Below are positions 53,248-61,855 of a DNA stretch of 64,000 nt, piece after piece. Source of the DNA: Bacteroidota bacterium. GTDB lineage: Bacteria > Bacteroidota > Ignavibacteria > UBA10030 > UBA6906. A program made the translations under genes and the position numbers. The DNA lies in contig JAHBUR010000011.1 in NCBI GenBank assembly GCA_019637975.1, forward strand, positions 62,001 through 126,000. Reading direction: 5' to 3'. A model generated the notes under the pieces. That model was not told where the DNA came from. It saw only the letters and a list, made by a program, of their open reading frames with translations, and made no database searches. Numbering within the stretch: position 1 is the first letter of the stretch; the number at the start of each line of letters is the position of its first letter.

Positions 53248-56200
53248 ATGAAAGAGAGAGGGGTCTTGCTGAAGGGGCTTCTGCTGCTGGGATTGTTGGT
53301 GATAGCCGCAACAGGCCACGCGCAGGATGGTTTGTTCGGCAAGAACAAAGTGCAGTACACGAAGTTCAACTGGTACTTCATCCAAACTGATCACTTCGAT
53401 ATCTACTTTTCCGATGGCGGCGAGAAGATAGCCGAATTCACCGCTTCGGCTGCCGAGTCTGCTTATGCATCCATCAGAAAGACATTCCGCTACCAGCTCA
53501 CGAACCGCGTTCCGCTTATCGTCACGAATTCCCACAATGACTTTCAACAGAACAACGTTGTCAGCGTGTATCTTGAAGAAGGCGTTGGCGGCGTGACGGA
53601 ATTGTTCAAGAACCGTGTGCTTGTTCCGTTCGAAGGAAACTACAAGCAGTTCCGCCACGTTATCCATCACGAGCTGGTTCACGCCGTCATCAACGATATG
53701 TTCTACGGCGGCTCCATCCAATCGATCATTGCCAACAATATCACGCTTCAACTTCCCCTCTGGCTCAACGAAGGCATTGCAGAGTACGAGGCCCAGCGAT
53801 GGGAGACGGATTCCGACATGTTTCTGCGCGATGCAACAGTCCACAACTATCTCCCTCCGATCAACAGGCTGGGCGGGTATTTCGCCTATCGCGGCGGACA
53901 GGCACTCTGGTGGTACATTGCAAACAAATATGGCGAGCAGAAAATCGGAGACATCCTCAATCGGATCAAAAGTACGCGAAATGTCGAGGCAGGTTTCCGC
54001 GGGGCGTTGGGATTGAGTCTTGAAGAACTGAATGAACGCTGGCAGAAGGAAATGAAAGTTCTTTACTGGCCCGACATTGCCAAGCGCGAGGAACCCACCG
54101 ATTACGCCCGCAGGCTGACCGACCACAAGAAAGACGGTAACTTCTATAATACAAGTCCTGCTCTTTCCCCGCAGGGCGACAGGCTTGCATTCATTTCTGA
54201 TCGCAAGGATTACTTCGATGTGTTTGTGATGAACACGATCGACGGGAAGGATATTGACAAGGTAGTAAGCGGGCAGACAACGAACGATTTTGAAGAATTG
54301 AAGCTGCTTACACCGAGACTCACATGGTCTCCTGATGGAAAGATGATTGCGTTGGCGGCAAAAGCCGGAGCGCAAGATGCTATCTTAATGGTAGATGTTG
54401 AAAACGGCCGCAGCGAGAAACTAACATTCGATCTGAACGCAATCTATTCTGTTGATTGGTCCCCGCAGGGGAACAGGCTTGCCTTTGTGGGGAACAGATT
54501 CGAACGTTCGGATATCTATTCTTATGATATCGATTCAAAGAAATTTACAGCGCTGACTGCGGATATTTTCTCCGATTCCGACCCAACCTGGTCTCACGAC
54601 GGAAAATACGTGTATTTCTCCTCTGACAGGCAGGATTACATCCGAGGGGAGTCGGTTGATATGGCAACGTTTGATTTCTCCCACCGAAATCTGTACCGCG
54701 TGAACACGGAAACGCTGGAAATCGAACAACTGACGGATTGGCCGTTCAGTAACGAATCTTCCGTTGTGGTGTCGCCGGACGGAAAGAAGATTCTGTTTGT
54801 TTCCGACAAGAACGGCATCAGCAACATCTACGAGATGGTTCTGGAAACGAAGGCAACACGCCCCATCACCAACTCGCTGACCGGCGTGTATCAATTGTCG
54901 CTGTCGCGTGACGGTTCGAAGCTTGCGTTTGCTTCGCTGCATCATGCCGGGTTCGACCTGTTCCTGATGCGCAATCCATTCGAGCGTGAGTTGAAGGTGG
55001 ATGAGTTGGAACTGACGGAGTTCTTCAAGGCGGAGCGTGCCCAGCCTTCAGATCCGGAGGCGAAGGACACCGTTGGCGTTGCCGCGGCGCCCGCCGATTC
55101 GGCCGGACTGTACGGCAAAGATATTGAAATCGATTTCAGCGGATTTGCGGGCGATATTCTGCCCGATAATGTTCCTTCGGATTCGACGATTGTATCACGA
55201 CTACCGAGAATTGCCGGGAATATCGACAGCGAAGGACGATACAAGGTCAACAAGTACAAGCTCAATTTTTCGCCCGACATCATTTACGGCAATGCCGGAT
55301 ACAATACGTTCTACGGCGTTACCGGCTCGACGGTGATGGCATTCAGCGACTTACTGGGCAACCATCAAATTGTGTTCGTTACCAACTTGTTGCTCGACTT
55401 GAAGAACAGCGATTATGCCCTGCAGTATCTCTATCTTCCTGAACGGATCGATTACGGATTTACGGCATTCCACAGCGCCCGCTTCGTGATTATCAATGAT
55501 GTGTTTGGCGGAAGTCTGTACAGGTTCCGAACGTATGGCGTTTCGCTTAATGCACAGTACCCGATCGACAGGTTCAGACGGTTTGACGCGGGATTGAGTT
55601 GGTTCAATATCTCTCGCGAGAATCTCGATCAAATTTCCGATCCGACGCAGAAGCGGACGGTTGTCGTCCCTTCTCTCGGGTATACACATGACAATTCATT
55701 GTGGGGATTTACGGGCCCGATCAACGGTACCCGCTATTCGTTGAATGTGTTCGGCACACCGAAACTCGGTTCGGCCGGACTCAGTTTCGTTAATGTGACA
55801 GGCGACTACAGAACTTACCTGCGTCTTGGCCGGCAGTACAACATTGCGCTGAGACTGGCGGGCGGCGGCAGCTTTGGCCGCAATCCGCAAAAGTTCATCA
55901 TCGGGGGCGTGGATAATTGGATCAACCGGACATTTGAAGGGGGCTACATTCCACTGGAGAATGCCGAGGATTATATTTTTCTGCAAACCGGACTTCCGCT
56001 TCGCGGCTATAACTTCAATGCCGGCATCGGCTCGAAGTACGGCTTGTTCAACTTCGAATTCCGTTACCCGCTGTTTGCATTTCTGCAGGCGGGCCCGCTT
56101 CCTATCGGGTTGCAGAGCATCAACGGCGCCATCTTCTTCGATATGGGTGCCGCATGGAACCGGGAGAACGAGTTCAAGGCATTTACAAAAGATGCACGCG

Positions 56201-56355
56201 GATATACCGTTACTCGCGATCTGCTCATGGGTATGGGAACGGGCACGCGCATCTACTTCCTCGGCTTTCTCGTGAAGCTCGATGTTGCATGGGCATGGTA
56301 CTGGAGCGGATTCAGCGAGCCGAAGTACTACCTCTCGCTCGGTACGGATTTCTGA
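53248..56355 (+). CDS. Secreted HELVH zincin with propeller and C-terminal outer-membrane barrel
   Basis: 1035 aa from the ATG at 53248, after GAGGA; an in-frame start at 53182 lies in the promoter. Signal peptide ends near residue 25 (ATGHAQ). Residues ~35-265 hold an MA-clan metalloprotease-like domain: HELVH (141-145) and the Glu ligand in WLNEGIAEY (~175). Then ~350 residues of PD40/TolB-like propeller repeats (SPALSPQGDRLAFISD, TWSHDGKYVYFSSD). The last ~350 residues form a BamA-like barrel that ends in FSEPKYYLSLGTDF. Such proteins may place a protease and a propeller on the periplasmic face of the outer membrane. Confidence 0.87.
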   Translation: MKERGVLLKGLLLLGLLVIAATGHAQDGLFGKNKVQYTKFNWYFIQTDHFDIYFSDGGEKIAEFTASAAESAYASIRKTFRYQLTNRVPLIVTNSHNDFQQNNVVSVYLEEGVGGVTELFKNRVLVPFEGNYKQFRHVIHHELVHAVINDMFYGGSIQSIIANNITLQLPLWLNEGIAEYEAQRWETDSDMFLRDATVHNYLPPINRLGGYFAYRGGQALWWYIANKYGEQKIGDILNRIKSTRNVEAGFRGALGLSLEELNERWQKEMKVLYWPDIAKREEPTDYARRLTDHKKDGNFYNTSPALSPQGDRLAFISDRKDYFDVFVMNTIDGKDIDKVVSGQTTNDFEELKLLTPRLTWSPDGKMIALAAKAGAQDAILMVDVENGRSEKLTFDLNAIYSVDWSPQGNRLAFVGNRFERSDIYSYDIDSKKFTALTADIFSDSDPTWSHDGKYVYFSSDRQDYIRGESVDMATFDFSHRNLYRVNTETLEIEQLTDWPFSNESSVVVSPDGKKILFVSDKNGISNIYEMVLETKATRPITNSLTGVYQLSLSRDGSKLAFASLHHAGFDLFLMRNPFERELKVDELELTEFFKAERAQPSDPEAKDTVGVAAAPADSAGLYGKDIEIDFSGFAGDILPDNVPSDSTIVSRLPRIAGNIDSEGRYKVNKYKLNFSPDIIYGNAGYNTFYGVTGSTVMAFSDLLGNHQIVFVTNLLLDLKNSDYALQYLYLPERIDYGFTAFHSARFVIINDVFGGSLYRFRTYGVSLNAQYPIDRFRRFDAGLSWFNISRENLDQISDPTQKRTVVVPSLGYTHDNSLWGFTGPINGTRYSLNVFGTPKLGSAGLSFVNVTGDYRTYLRLGRQYNIALRLAGGGSFGRNPQKFIIGGVDNWINRTFEGGYIPLENAEDYIFLQTGLPLRGYNFNAGIGSKYGLFNFEFRYPLFAFLQAGPLPIGLQSINGAIFFDMGAAWNRENEFKAFTKDARGYTVTRDLLMGMGTGTRIYFLGFLVKLDVAWAWYWSGFSEPKYYLSLGTDF

Positions 56356-56380
56356 TTCTGCGAGTGGGAGAGAACCTCAT

Positions 56381-56408
56381 AAGCCCCATCATTCGGTGGG
56401 GCTTTTTT
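56381..56408 (+). terminator. Intrinsic terminator after barrel-protein gene
   Basis: AAGCCCCA/TGGGGCTT 8-bp stem with an 8-nt loop, followed by six T. Confidence 0.92.
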
Positions 56409-56426
56409 GTTTTCCGGAAAGCCGGC

Positions 56427-56455
56427 AAAAAAAAGGGTCATCGCATGGATGACCC
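56427..56455 (-). terminator. Intrinsic terminator of the Lys/Ala-rich protein gene
   Basis: GGGTCATC/GATGACCC 8-bp stem (56435-56455) with a run of eight T on the minus strand. It is 27 nt downstream of the stop of the minus-strand gene at 56483. It faces the previous terminator, isolating two convergent genes. Confidence 0.9.
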
Positions 56456-56482
56456 TGAGTAAACCTGGATGAACCTGGTCGG

Positions 56483-57007
56483 CTACTTCACTTCCTTCTT
56501 CACTTCGTCTTTCTTATCTGTTGCCTTCTTGATCATCTTCTTCTCTTCAACAGCTTTTTTTCCGACGGCCGGCTTTGCTGCGGACTCCTTGACGGCATGG
56601 TCAACATCGGGCTTGCCTTGTTCCTTCTGTATCATGAGGTCGGTTGCCTGCTTGACTGTTTCTTTCTTTCCGGTCATAGTCTTCACGGCTCCCGCCGCTT
56701 TCTTCTCGACTGCCGGCATTGCAGGGGCATCCTTCACCGGCGGGTCGACATCCGCCGTTCCTTCTTCTTTCTTGATCATCTCCTCCGTTGCCTGCTTCAC
56801 CGGCTCTTTCTTGCCGGTCACTGTCTTGACGGCTTCCGGACCTTTCTTCTCCGCCCCGATCTTTGCTTCAGTGGCTTTTTTCTCCCCCTGCGTTTTTACT
56901 TCCGTTGCCTTCTCCTGTAGAGACGTTTTCGCCGCAGGCTTGGGGTTATCCTGCGCTATTGCGCTCGCTGCAAACAGCATCGCAACTGCAACAACCACAC
57001 TCTTCAT
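56483..57007 (-). CDS. Exported Lys/Ala/Glu-rich repeat protein
   Basis: 174 aa from the ATG at 57007, after AGAGGATG; an in-frame start at 57061 would add 18 polar residues before the signal and is rejected. Signal peptide VVVAVAMLFAASAIAQ. The mature part is over 60% Lys, Ala, Glu, Val, Thr and Pro, likely disordered or helical. It has an internal tandem duplication of ~48 residues: AVKTVTGKKEPVKQAT and AVKTMTGKKETVKQAT mark the two starts. Isoelectric point near basic; function unknown. Confidence 0.75.
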   Translation of the reverse strand: MKSVVVAVAMLFAASAIAQDNPKPAAKTSLQEKATEVKTQGEKKATEAKIGAEKKGPEAVKTVTGKKEPVKQATEEMIKKEEGTADVDPPVKDAPAMPAVEKKAAGAVKTMTGKKETVKQATDLMIQKEQGKPDVDHAVKESAAKPAVGKKAVEEKKMIKKATDKKDEVKKEVK

Positions 57008-57135
57008 GATACATCCTCTTTGATAATGGCTAAACAAAAATGATGAATGAGGCTCGCTCACTCGTCATGCTAATATACCGGCAAAAGGTTAAGTCCTTGT
57101 TACGTTGGCGTTAAAGATGCTTAATCAGAATTGTG

Positions 57136-58617
57136 TCAATTGATCGGAATGGTTACTGTGAACCTGCTCCCCTTGTCAATCTCGCTTTCCACGGTAATGG
57201 TTCCCCTGTGAATCTCCGCAATCCACTTGGCAATGGAAAGGCCGAGTCCCGTCCCACCCATCTCCCGCGAACGAGCTTTGTCAACACGATAGAAGCGGTC
57301 GAATATCTTGTCAATATCCTGTTCAGGAATGCCGATGCCGTCATCTTCCACTTCAACCAACGCCGAGCCGTTCAACCGCTGAACGGAAATCGCCACGTGC
57401 CCGCCTCGGGGAGTGTATTTGATTGCGTTGTCGACGATATTGAGAAAGAGTTGATGCAGTCGTCCCTTGTCTCCCACAATCGTCACGGGTTCAGTGTTTT
57501 TCAGCTCGACGTGAATCTGTTTGGATTCGGCGAGCATTTCGCTGTCGTCAAACAGATCTTTGATAAGAGAATCGAGATGCACTTCTTCAAGCTTCAGGTC
57601 AAGCACACCATGATCGGCCTTGCCGAGTGTGAGAAGGTTGTCGATAATCGACTTGAGGCGAAGTATTTCTTCAAGTGTGCTGGACAGGATTTCACGGTAT
57701 TCCGCCGGAGTTTTTTCGTTGCGCAACGCAAGCTCAATCTCTCCACGCATAATCGTCAGGGGCGTGCGCAATTCATGCGATGCGTCGGACGAGAACTGCC
57801 GGGTTTGCGCAAACGAGCCGTGCAAGCGGCGGATCATTTCGTTCATTGTGCCGACAAGCCGCCCGATTTCATCGTCAACGTAGCGTGGAGGGATGGATTG
57901 GTCGAGATTTTCCGCCGTGATCTTTCTTGCGCGACGCGTCACGTCATCCACCGGAGCAAGCGCCTTGTTCGCGAGATACAATCCGCCGAGAACCGAAAGG
58001 GCAACGGCAATGGGAATGAGGTACAGAAAGATTGCAAAGAGATTCTCCAGCACATCTCCCAACTCGCTCAGCGAGTATGCGACAAGTATCGTAAAATTCT
58101 GATCCTTGTACATCGCTGTACGCAACTGTTCGCCACCCAACAGCGTCGTTACAACGATCGTCGTGTCGAGCGGAAGTTCGTCGGGGGCGGCAAGACTGTC
58201 GGACCCGAGACTATAGTTGCGATAGATGACATCGCCCTTCTTATCCTCCACCTGAATGAACGTCTTCTTCTGGCTGACGAGAGAATGCTTGAAGATGTGA
58301 TTCCAGATTTCGTCGGCTTCTTCTGTTTCGGGAGGTTCGGGCAGCACCGGCCCGATGAACCGTTGCGGGAATGTCGTCGATTTCTTGCGCAACAATGCAT
58401 CAATGGACTGCTTGCTCGGCTTTACTTTGCTTGCCTGCGGCGAGATGAAATCCTTCACCCAGCGGACTTCGCTCTTGAGGGAGATGTCGAGATTGTTGGA
58501 GAGCTGGTTGCGTGTGTAGTAATAGGCGGCAAGCCCGAAGGCGACAAGCGTAACAAGCACAAGCAACGTATACCAGACGGTAAGTCTTGTGCGGATGGAT
58601 TGATACCAAAACGCCAC
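57136..58617 (-). CDS. OmpR-type sensor histidine kinase
   Basis: 493 aa. Membrane helices at ~14-34 and ~190-212 flank a periplasmic sensor of ~155 residues. HAMP (~215-265), HisKA with His in DASHELRTPLTIMRGE, then HATPase with NIVDNAIKYTP, DDGIGIP, MGGTGLGLSIAKWI. It pairs with the response regulator 3 nt upstream. Stimulus unknown. Confidence 0.94.
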   Translation of the reverse strand: MAFWYQSIRTRLTVWYTLLVLVTLVAFGLAAYYYTRNQLSNNLDISLKSEVRWVKDFISPQASKVKPSKQSIDALLRKKSTTFPQRFIGPVLPEPPETEEADEIWNHIFKHSLVSQKKTFIQVEDKKGDVIYRNYSLGSDSLAAPDELPLDTTIVVTTLLGGEQLRTAMYKDQNFTILVAYSLSELGDVLENLFAIFLYLIPIAVALSVLGGLYLANKALAPVDDVTRRARKITAENLDQSIPPRYVDDEIGRLVGTMNEMIRRLHGSFAQTRQFSSDASHELRTPLTIMRGEIELALRNEKTPAEYREILSSTLEEILRLKSIIDNLLTLGKADHGVLDLKLEEVHLDSLIKDLFDDSEMLAESKQIHVELKNTEPVTIVGDKGRLHQLFLNIVDNAIKYTPRGGHVAISVQRLNGSALVEVEDDGIGIPEQDIDKIFDRFYRVDKARSREMGGTGLGLSIAKWIAEIHRGTITVESEIDKGSRFTVTIPIN

Positions 58618-58620
58618 GGT

Positions 58621-59292
58621 TTATCCTTCCTTCATCACATAGCCGACACCGCGTACGGTGTGTATCAGCTTCGGCTCGTATCCATCATCAACTTTGTTCC
58701 GGAGGTGATTGACGTACACGTCAATGATGTTCGTGCCTGTATCGAAGTTGTAATCCCAGATATGCTCGGAGATGATCGTGCGGCTGAGCACGCGATCACG
58801 GTTGCGCATAAAGTACTCCAGCAGCGAGTATTCCTTTGCCGTCAACTCGATTGTTTTGCCTGCCCGCTTGGCCTTGTGCGTAACGGTGTCGAGTTCGAGG
58901 TCGGCGACTTTGAGGATGGTGGATTTTTCCTGGGCACCGCGGCGGAGCAGCGAACGCACACGCGCCACAAGTTCCTCGAACGCAAACGGCTTCGTCAGAT
59001 AGTCATCCGCGCCACTGTCGAGACCGGCAACTTTATCCTCGGTGGTCGCTTTCGCGGTCAGCATCAACGTGGGCGTTGTTTTCTGTTTTGCGCGTACCGC
59101 CTTGATGAGTTCCAATCCGCTCATCTTCGGCAGCATCACATCAAGAATCATCACATCGTAGTTCTCGTTCAACGCCATCTGCAACCCCTTTTCGCCGTCG
59201 TGGGCCACGTCAACGGCGTAGTGTTCTTCCTCCAGTCCCTGTTGGATGAACTTGGCGACCTTCTTTTCATCTTCCACAACCAGTATGCGCAT
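58621..59292 (-). CDS. OmpR/PhoB-family response regulator
   Basis: 223 aa from the ATG at 59292. Receiver with acidic pair VVEDE and phosphorylated Asp51 (MILDVMLPKMSG), Thr/Ser and Lys in the conserved positions (TAKATTED, DYLTKPFAFEEL); the C-terminal winged-helix DNA-binding domain ends in LIHTVRGVGYVMKEG. Coupled with the kinase gene, 3 nt apart. Promoter at 59362-59390, with a divergent promoter 10 bp away that starts the TRAP transporter, so it might regulate it. Confidence 0.95.
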   Translation of the reverse strand: MRILVVEDEKKVAKFIQQGLEEEHYAVDVAHDGEKGLQMALNENYDVMILDVMLPKMSGLELIKAVRAKQKTTPTLMLTAKATTEDKVAGLDSGADDYLTKPFAFEELVARVRSLLRRGAQEKSTILKVADLELDTVTHKAKRAGKTIELTAKEYSLLEYFMRNRDRVLSRTIISEHIWDYNFDTGTNIIDVYVNHLRNKVDDGYEPKLIHTVRGVGYVMKEG

Positions 59293-59361
59293 GGACGTGT
59301 GTACGTTGAGTGTGGGTTGATTGTCTTCCGGCACGTTGCCTCCGCTCTTGATTTCAAGCGA

Positions 59362-59390
59362 AAAGTAAATCAATTTTTGAAGAGTTGCAA
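59362..59390 (-). promoter_or_regulatory. Promoter of two-component operon
   Basis: TTGCAA and TACTTT with 17-bp spacing on the minus strand. Predicted start about 59355, 60 nt before the ATG. Confidence 0.6.
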
Positions 59391-59399
59391 AGGTCGGCT

Positions 59400-59429
59400 T
59401 TGGAATCTTTCCCCGTTTCTCTCTATATT
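59400..59429 (+). promoter_or_regulatory. Promoter of TRAP transporter operon
   Basis: TTGGAA and TATATT (TATATTTTG) with 18-bp spacing. Predicted start about 59436, so the leader before the ATG at 59454 is only ~18 nt. Confidence 0.55.
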
Positions 59430-59453
59430 TTGTCAGCACATTCTGAAAGACTG

Positions 59454-60314
59454 ATGAAACCACACCAGCTACTCCTGTTTATCCCGCTTCTGATCTTCAC
59501 CGGCTGCATCCAAACCATCGCCGTCCGCTCCGTGGGCGGCATCGTGGAAGAGGGCTACGACGCGCTGACCGAAGAATCCGATCTGCTGTTTGCCGAACAA
59601 GCATTGCCGGGCAACATCAAGCTGCTCGAGGTGATGCTGAAGAACGATCCCGACAACGAGCGGCTGCTGAAACTCTGCGCAGAAGGTTATGCAAGCTACG
59701 CATTGGGATTTGTGGAAGATGTTGATGTCGAACGGGCGAGAGTGTTCTATCTGCGCGGAAGGGATTACGGATTACGGATTCTGGAGCAGGACAAGGATGT
59801 GAAGAAGGCGCTTGCCGGATCAGCGGACGATCTGAAAGCCGCGCTCTCAAAGAAATCGAAGGATTTCGTACCCGCGGTGTTTTGGACTGCATTTCCGTGG
59901 GGAGGATATCTCAACATCACACTTACGGATCCTGAAGCAATTGCCGCAATCCCGAAGCTTGAAGTGATGATGAATTTTGTGGCGGAAAAGGATCCGGCGT
60001 TTTACCACGGCGGAGCGCATCTTTTTCTCGGCACGCTCTACGGAAGCCGTTCGCGGTTCCTCGGCGGCAATCCCGAGAAATCAAAGGAACATTTCGAAGC
60101 CGCGCTGCGTTTGAACGAAGGCAAGTTCCTCATGTCGCATGTGTACTACGCAAAGTCGTATGCGTTTCAAACGCAGAACGAGGAACTGTTCGACGAGCTG
60201 TTGAAGCATGTTGAGAGCGCATCGCTTGACATACTGCCGACCTTCCGTCTCGGCAACGCGATAGCGAAGAAAAAAGGCAGGATGCTGATGCAGATGAAGG
60301 AAGAGTTGTTTTAG
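59454..60314 (+). CDS. TRAP transporter-associated TatT lipoprotein
   Basis: 286 aa from the ATG at 59454; an in-frame start upstream is outside the transcript. Lipoprotein signal with lipobox FTGC (Cys18). The rest is helical with TPR-like repeats (LLEVMLKNDPDNERLLKLCAEGY, AALRLNEGKFLMSHVYYAKS). The gene order and fold match the TatT component described in Treponema (Tp0956), which trimerises around the substrate-binding protein. It is followed by dctP in 30 nt. Confidence 0.88.
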   Translation: MKPHQLLLFIPLLIFTGCIQTIAVRSVGGIVEEGYDALTEESDLLFAEQALPGNIKLLEVMLKNDPDNERLLKLCAEGYASYALGFVEDVDVERARVFYLRGRDYGLRILEQDKDVKKALAGSADDLKAALSKKSKDFVPAVFWTAFPWGGYLNITLTDPEAIAAIPKLEVMMNFVAEKDPAFYHGGAHLFLGTLYGSRSRFLGGNPEKSKEHFEAALRLNEGKFLMSHVYYAKSYAFQTQNEELFDELLKHVESASLDILPTFRLGNAIAKKKGRMLMQMKEELF

Positions 60315-60344
60315 TCATCCAAGGCATAGACGCAAAGGTATTTG

Positions 60345-61355
60345 ATGAAAAAAGGAATTCTTGTGCTTGGCTTCGTGCTGTTGGCATTCGGCACAACCAC
60401 AAATGCTCAACATATCATCAAGTTTGCTTCGCTTGCTCCCGACGGCAGCACGTGGACAAATGTTCTGCGCGAATATGACGCGGCAATCCGCAAAGAAAGC
60501 GGAGGAAAGCTGGGTTTCAGAATCTACCCCGGTGGCGTGCAAGGCGAGGATAAGGATGTTATCAGGAAGATGCGGCTGGGCCAGCTTCACAGTGCCGGCT
60601 TGACGGGCGTGGGACTCGGTGATATTGCGTCGAAGGTTCGCATTCTCGATTCCCCGTTTTTGTTCAACAACGAAGCGGAGGTCGATCACATCTACACGAC
60701 TTTTGCTGAGGAATTTGACAAGGCATTCCGCGACAACGGGTATGTGCTGTTAGGATGGGCGGAAGTGGGGTGGGTGTATGTCCTGACGAACACGCCTGTT
60801 CGCACGCTCGCCGACATGAATGGTGTGAAGATGTGGATGTGGGAAGGGGACAAGGTTGCGGAAGCGACCTTCCGGGCTTTAGGCATCAGCCCGATTCCGC
60901 TCTCCGTGATTGATGTACTCACCTCGCTGCAAACAGGGCTTATCAACGGAGCATACACCTCGCCGCTCGCAGCGCTGGTGCTTCAGTGGCATACACGTGT
61001 AAAGTACATGATGAACCTGCCGCTCGCAGATGCCTCCGGTGCCGTGGTGATGACGAAGAAAAAGTTTGACGAGCTGCCATCGGATTTGCAGGAAATCCTT
61101 CTGCGCAACGGCAGGAAGTTCATGCGTGAACTCACGGTAAAATCACGCCAGGAGAACGATGCCGCCATCGCAGCAATGAAGAAAAGCGGCATCCAGCTTA
61201 TTGATGTGCCCTCCCAGAAAACGATCGACGAATACGTCGCGGCAGGCAAGAAAGCGCGGCAGTCTCTCGTCGGCACATTCTACGATCAGGATTTTCTGAA
61301 CAGGATCGAAAAATCCCTCGCCGAATTCCGGGCCAAGAACGCCGGAACGAAATGA
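60345..61355 (+). CDS. dctP: TRAP transporter substrate-binding protein DctP
   Basis: 336 aa from the ATG at 60345 (TTG one codon earlier in frame). Signal peptide ends at TTTNAQ. Family features: LAPDGSTWTNVLREYD, GGVQGEDKDVIRKMRLGQLHSAGLTGVG, and the organic-acid binding region VKMWMWEGD, FRALGISPIPLSVIDVLTSLQTGLINGA. The usual anchoring Arg of dicarboxylate-specific members is not assured here, so the substrate is open. Confidence 0.93.
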   Translation: MKKGILVLGFVLLAFGTTTNAQHIIKFASLAPDGSTWTNVLREYDAAIRKESGGKLGFRIYPGGVQGEDKDVIRKMRLGQLHSAGLTGVGLGDIASKVRILDSPFLFNNEAEVDHIYTTFAEEFDKAFRDNGYVLLGWAEVGWVYVLTNTPVRTLADMNGVKMWMWEGDKVAEATFRALGISPIPLSVIDVLTSLQTGLINGAYTSPLAALVLQWHTRVKYMMNLPLADASGAVVMTKKKFDELPSDLQEILLRNGRKFMRELTVKSRQENDAAIAAMKKSGIQLIDVPSQKTIDEYVAAGKKARQSLVGTFYDQDFLNRIEKSLAEFRAKNAGTK

Positions 61356-61855
61356 CGCTTCTCCGTTCTCTCGACCGCCTGCTGGTGAAGATAGAAACGG
61401 GCATGCTCGTTCTCTTTCTTTCTTCCATGATTCTTCTTGCGTTTACACAGGTCGTGTTGAGGAATGTGTTCGGAATAGGATTTCTCTGGGCCGATCCGCT
61501 GGTGCGCCATCTCGTCATTTGGGTGGGATTCATCGGGGCGGCAATTGCGGCACACGAAGAACGGCACATCGGCATTGACGCATTCTCGCGATTCTTCTCG
61601 GCCCGCTTGCAGGACGCCGTTCGCATTGTCACGTCGCTATTCGCCATCATCGTGTGTTATTATCTTGCCGATGCCTCGTGGACATTTTTGGTTGATGAGA
61701 AGGCGTCGGGCAGCGACTTCATGCTCAACGTGCCGACCTGGATTGCTCTGACCGTCATCCCCACCGGATATGCGTTGATGGCATTTCATTTTGCAGTCAA
61801 GATTGCGGAACATGCAATGAAGCTGCTTGGGAAAGGAGAGCCGGCAGATTCATGA
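61352..61855 (+). CDS. dctQ: TRAP transporter small permease DctQ
   Basis: 167 aa with four predicted membrane helices. Signature FTQVVLRNVFGIGFLWADPLVRHLVIWVGFIGA and HIGIDAF. It overlaps dctP and dctM by 4 bp each side (ATGA), so all three are coupled. Confidence 0.93.
   Translation: MTLLRSLDRLLVKIETGMLVLFLSSMILLAFTQVVLRNVFGIGFLWADPLVRHLVIWVGFIGAAIAAHEERHIGIDAFSRFFSARLQDAVRIVTSLFAIIVCYYLADASWTFLVDEKASGSDFMLNVPTWIALTVIPTGYALMAFHFAVKIAEHAMKLLGKGEPADS

Noticed and set aside
57133-59454. 773-codon plus-strand open frame
   Set aside because: It is antisense to the histidine kinase and response regulator genes, whose domains are unmistakable; long antisense frames are expected with this codon usage.
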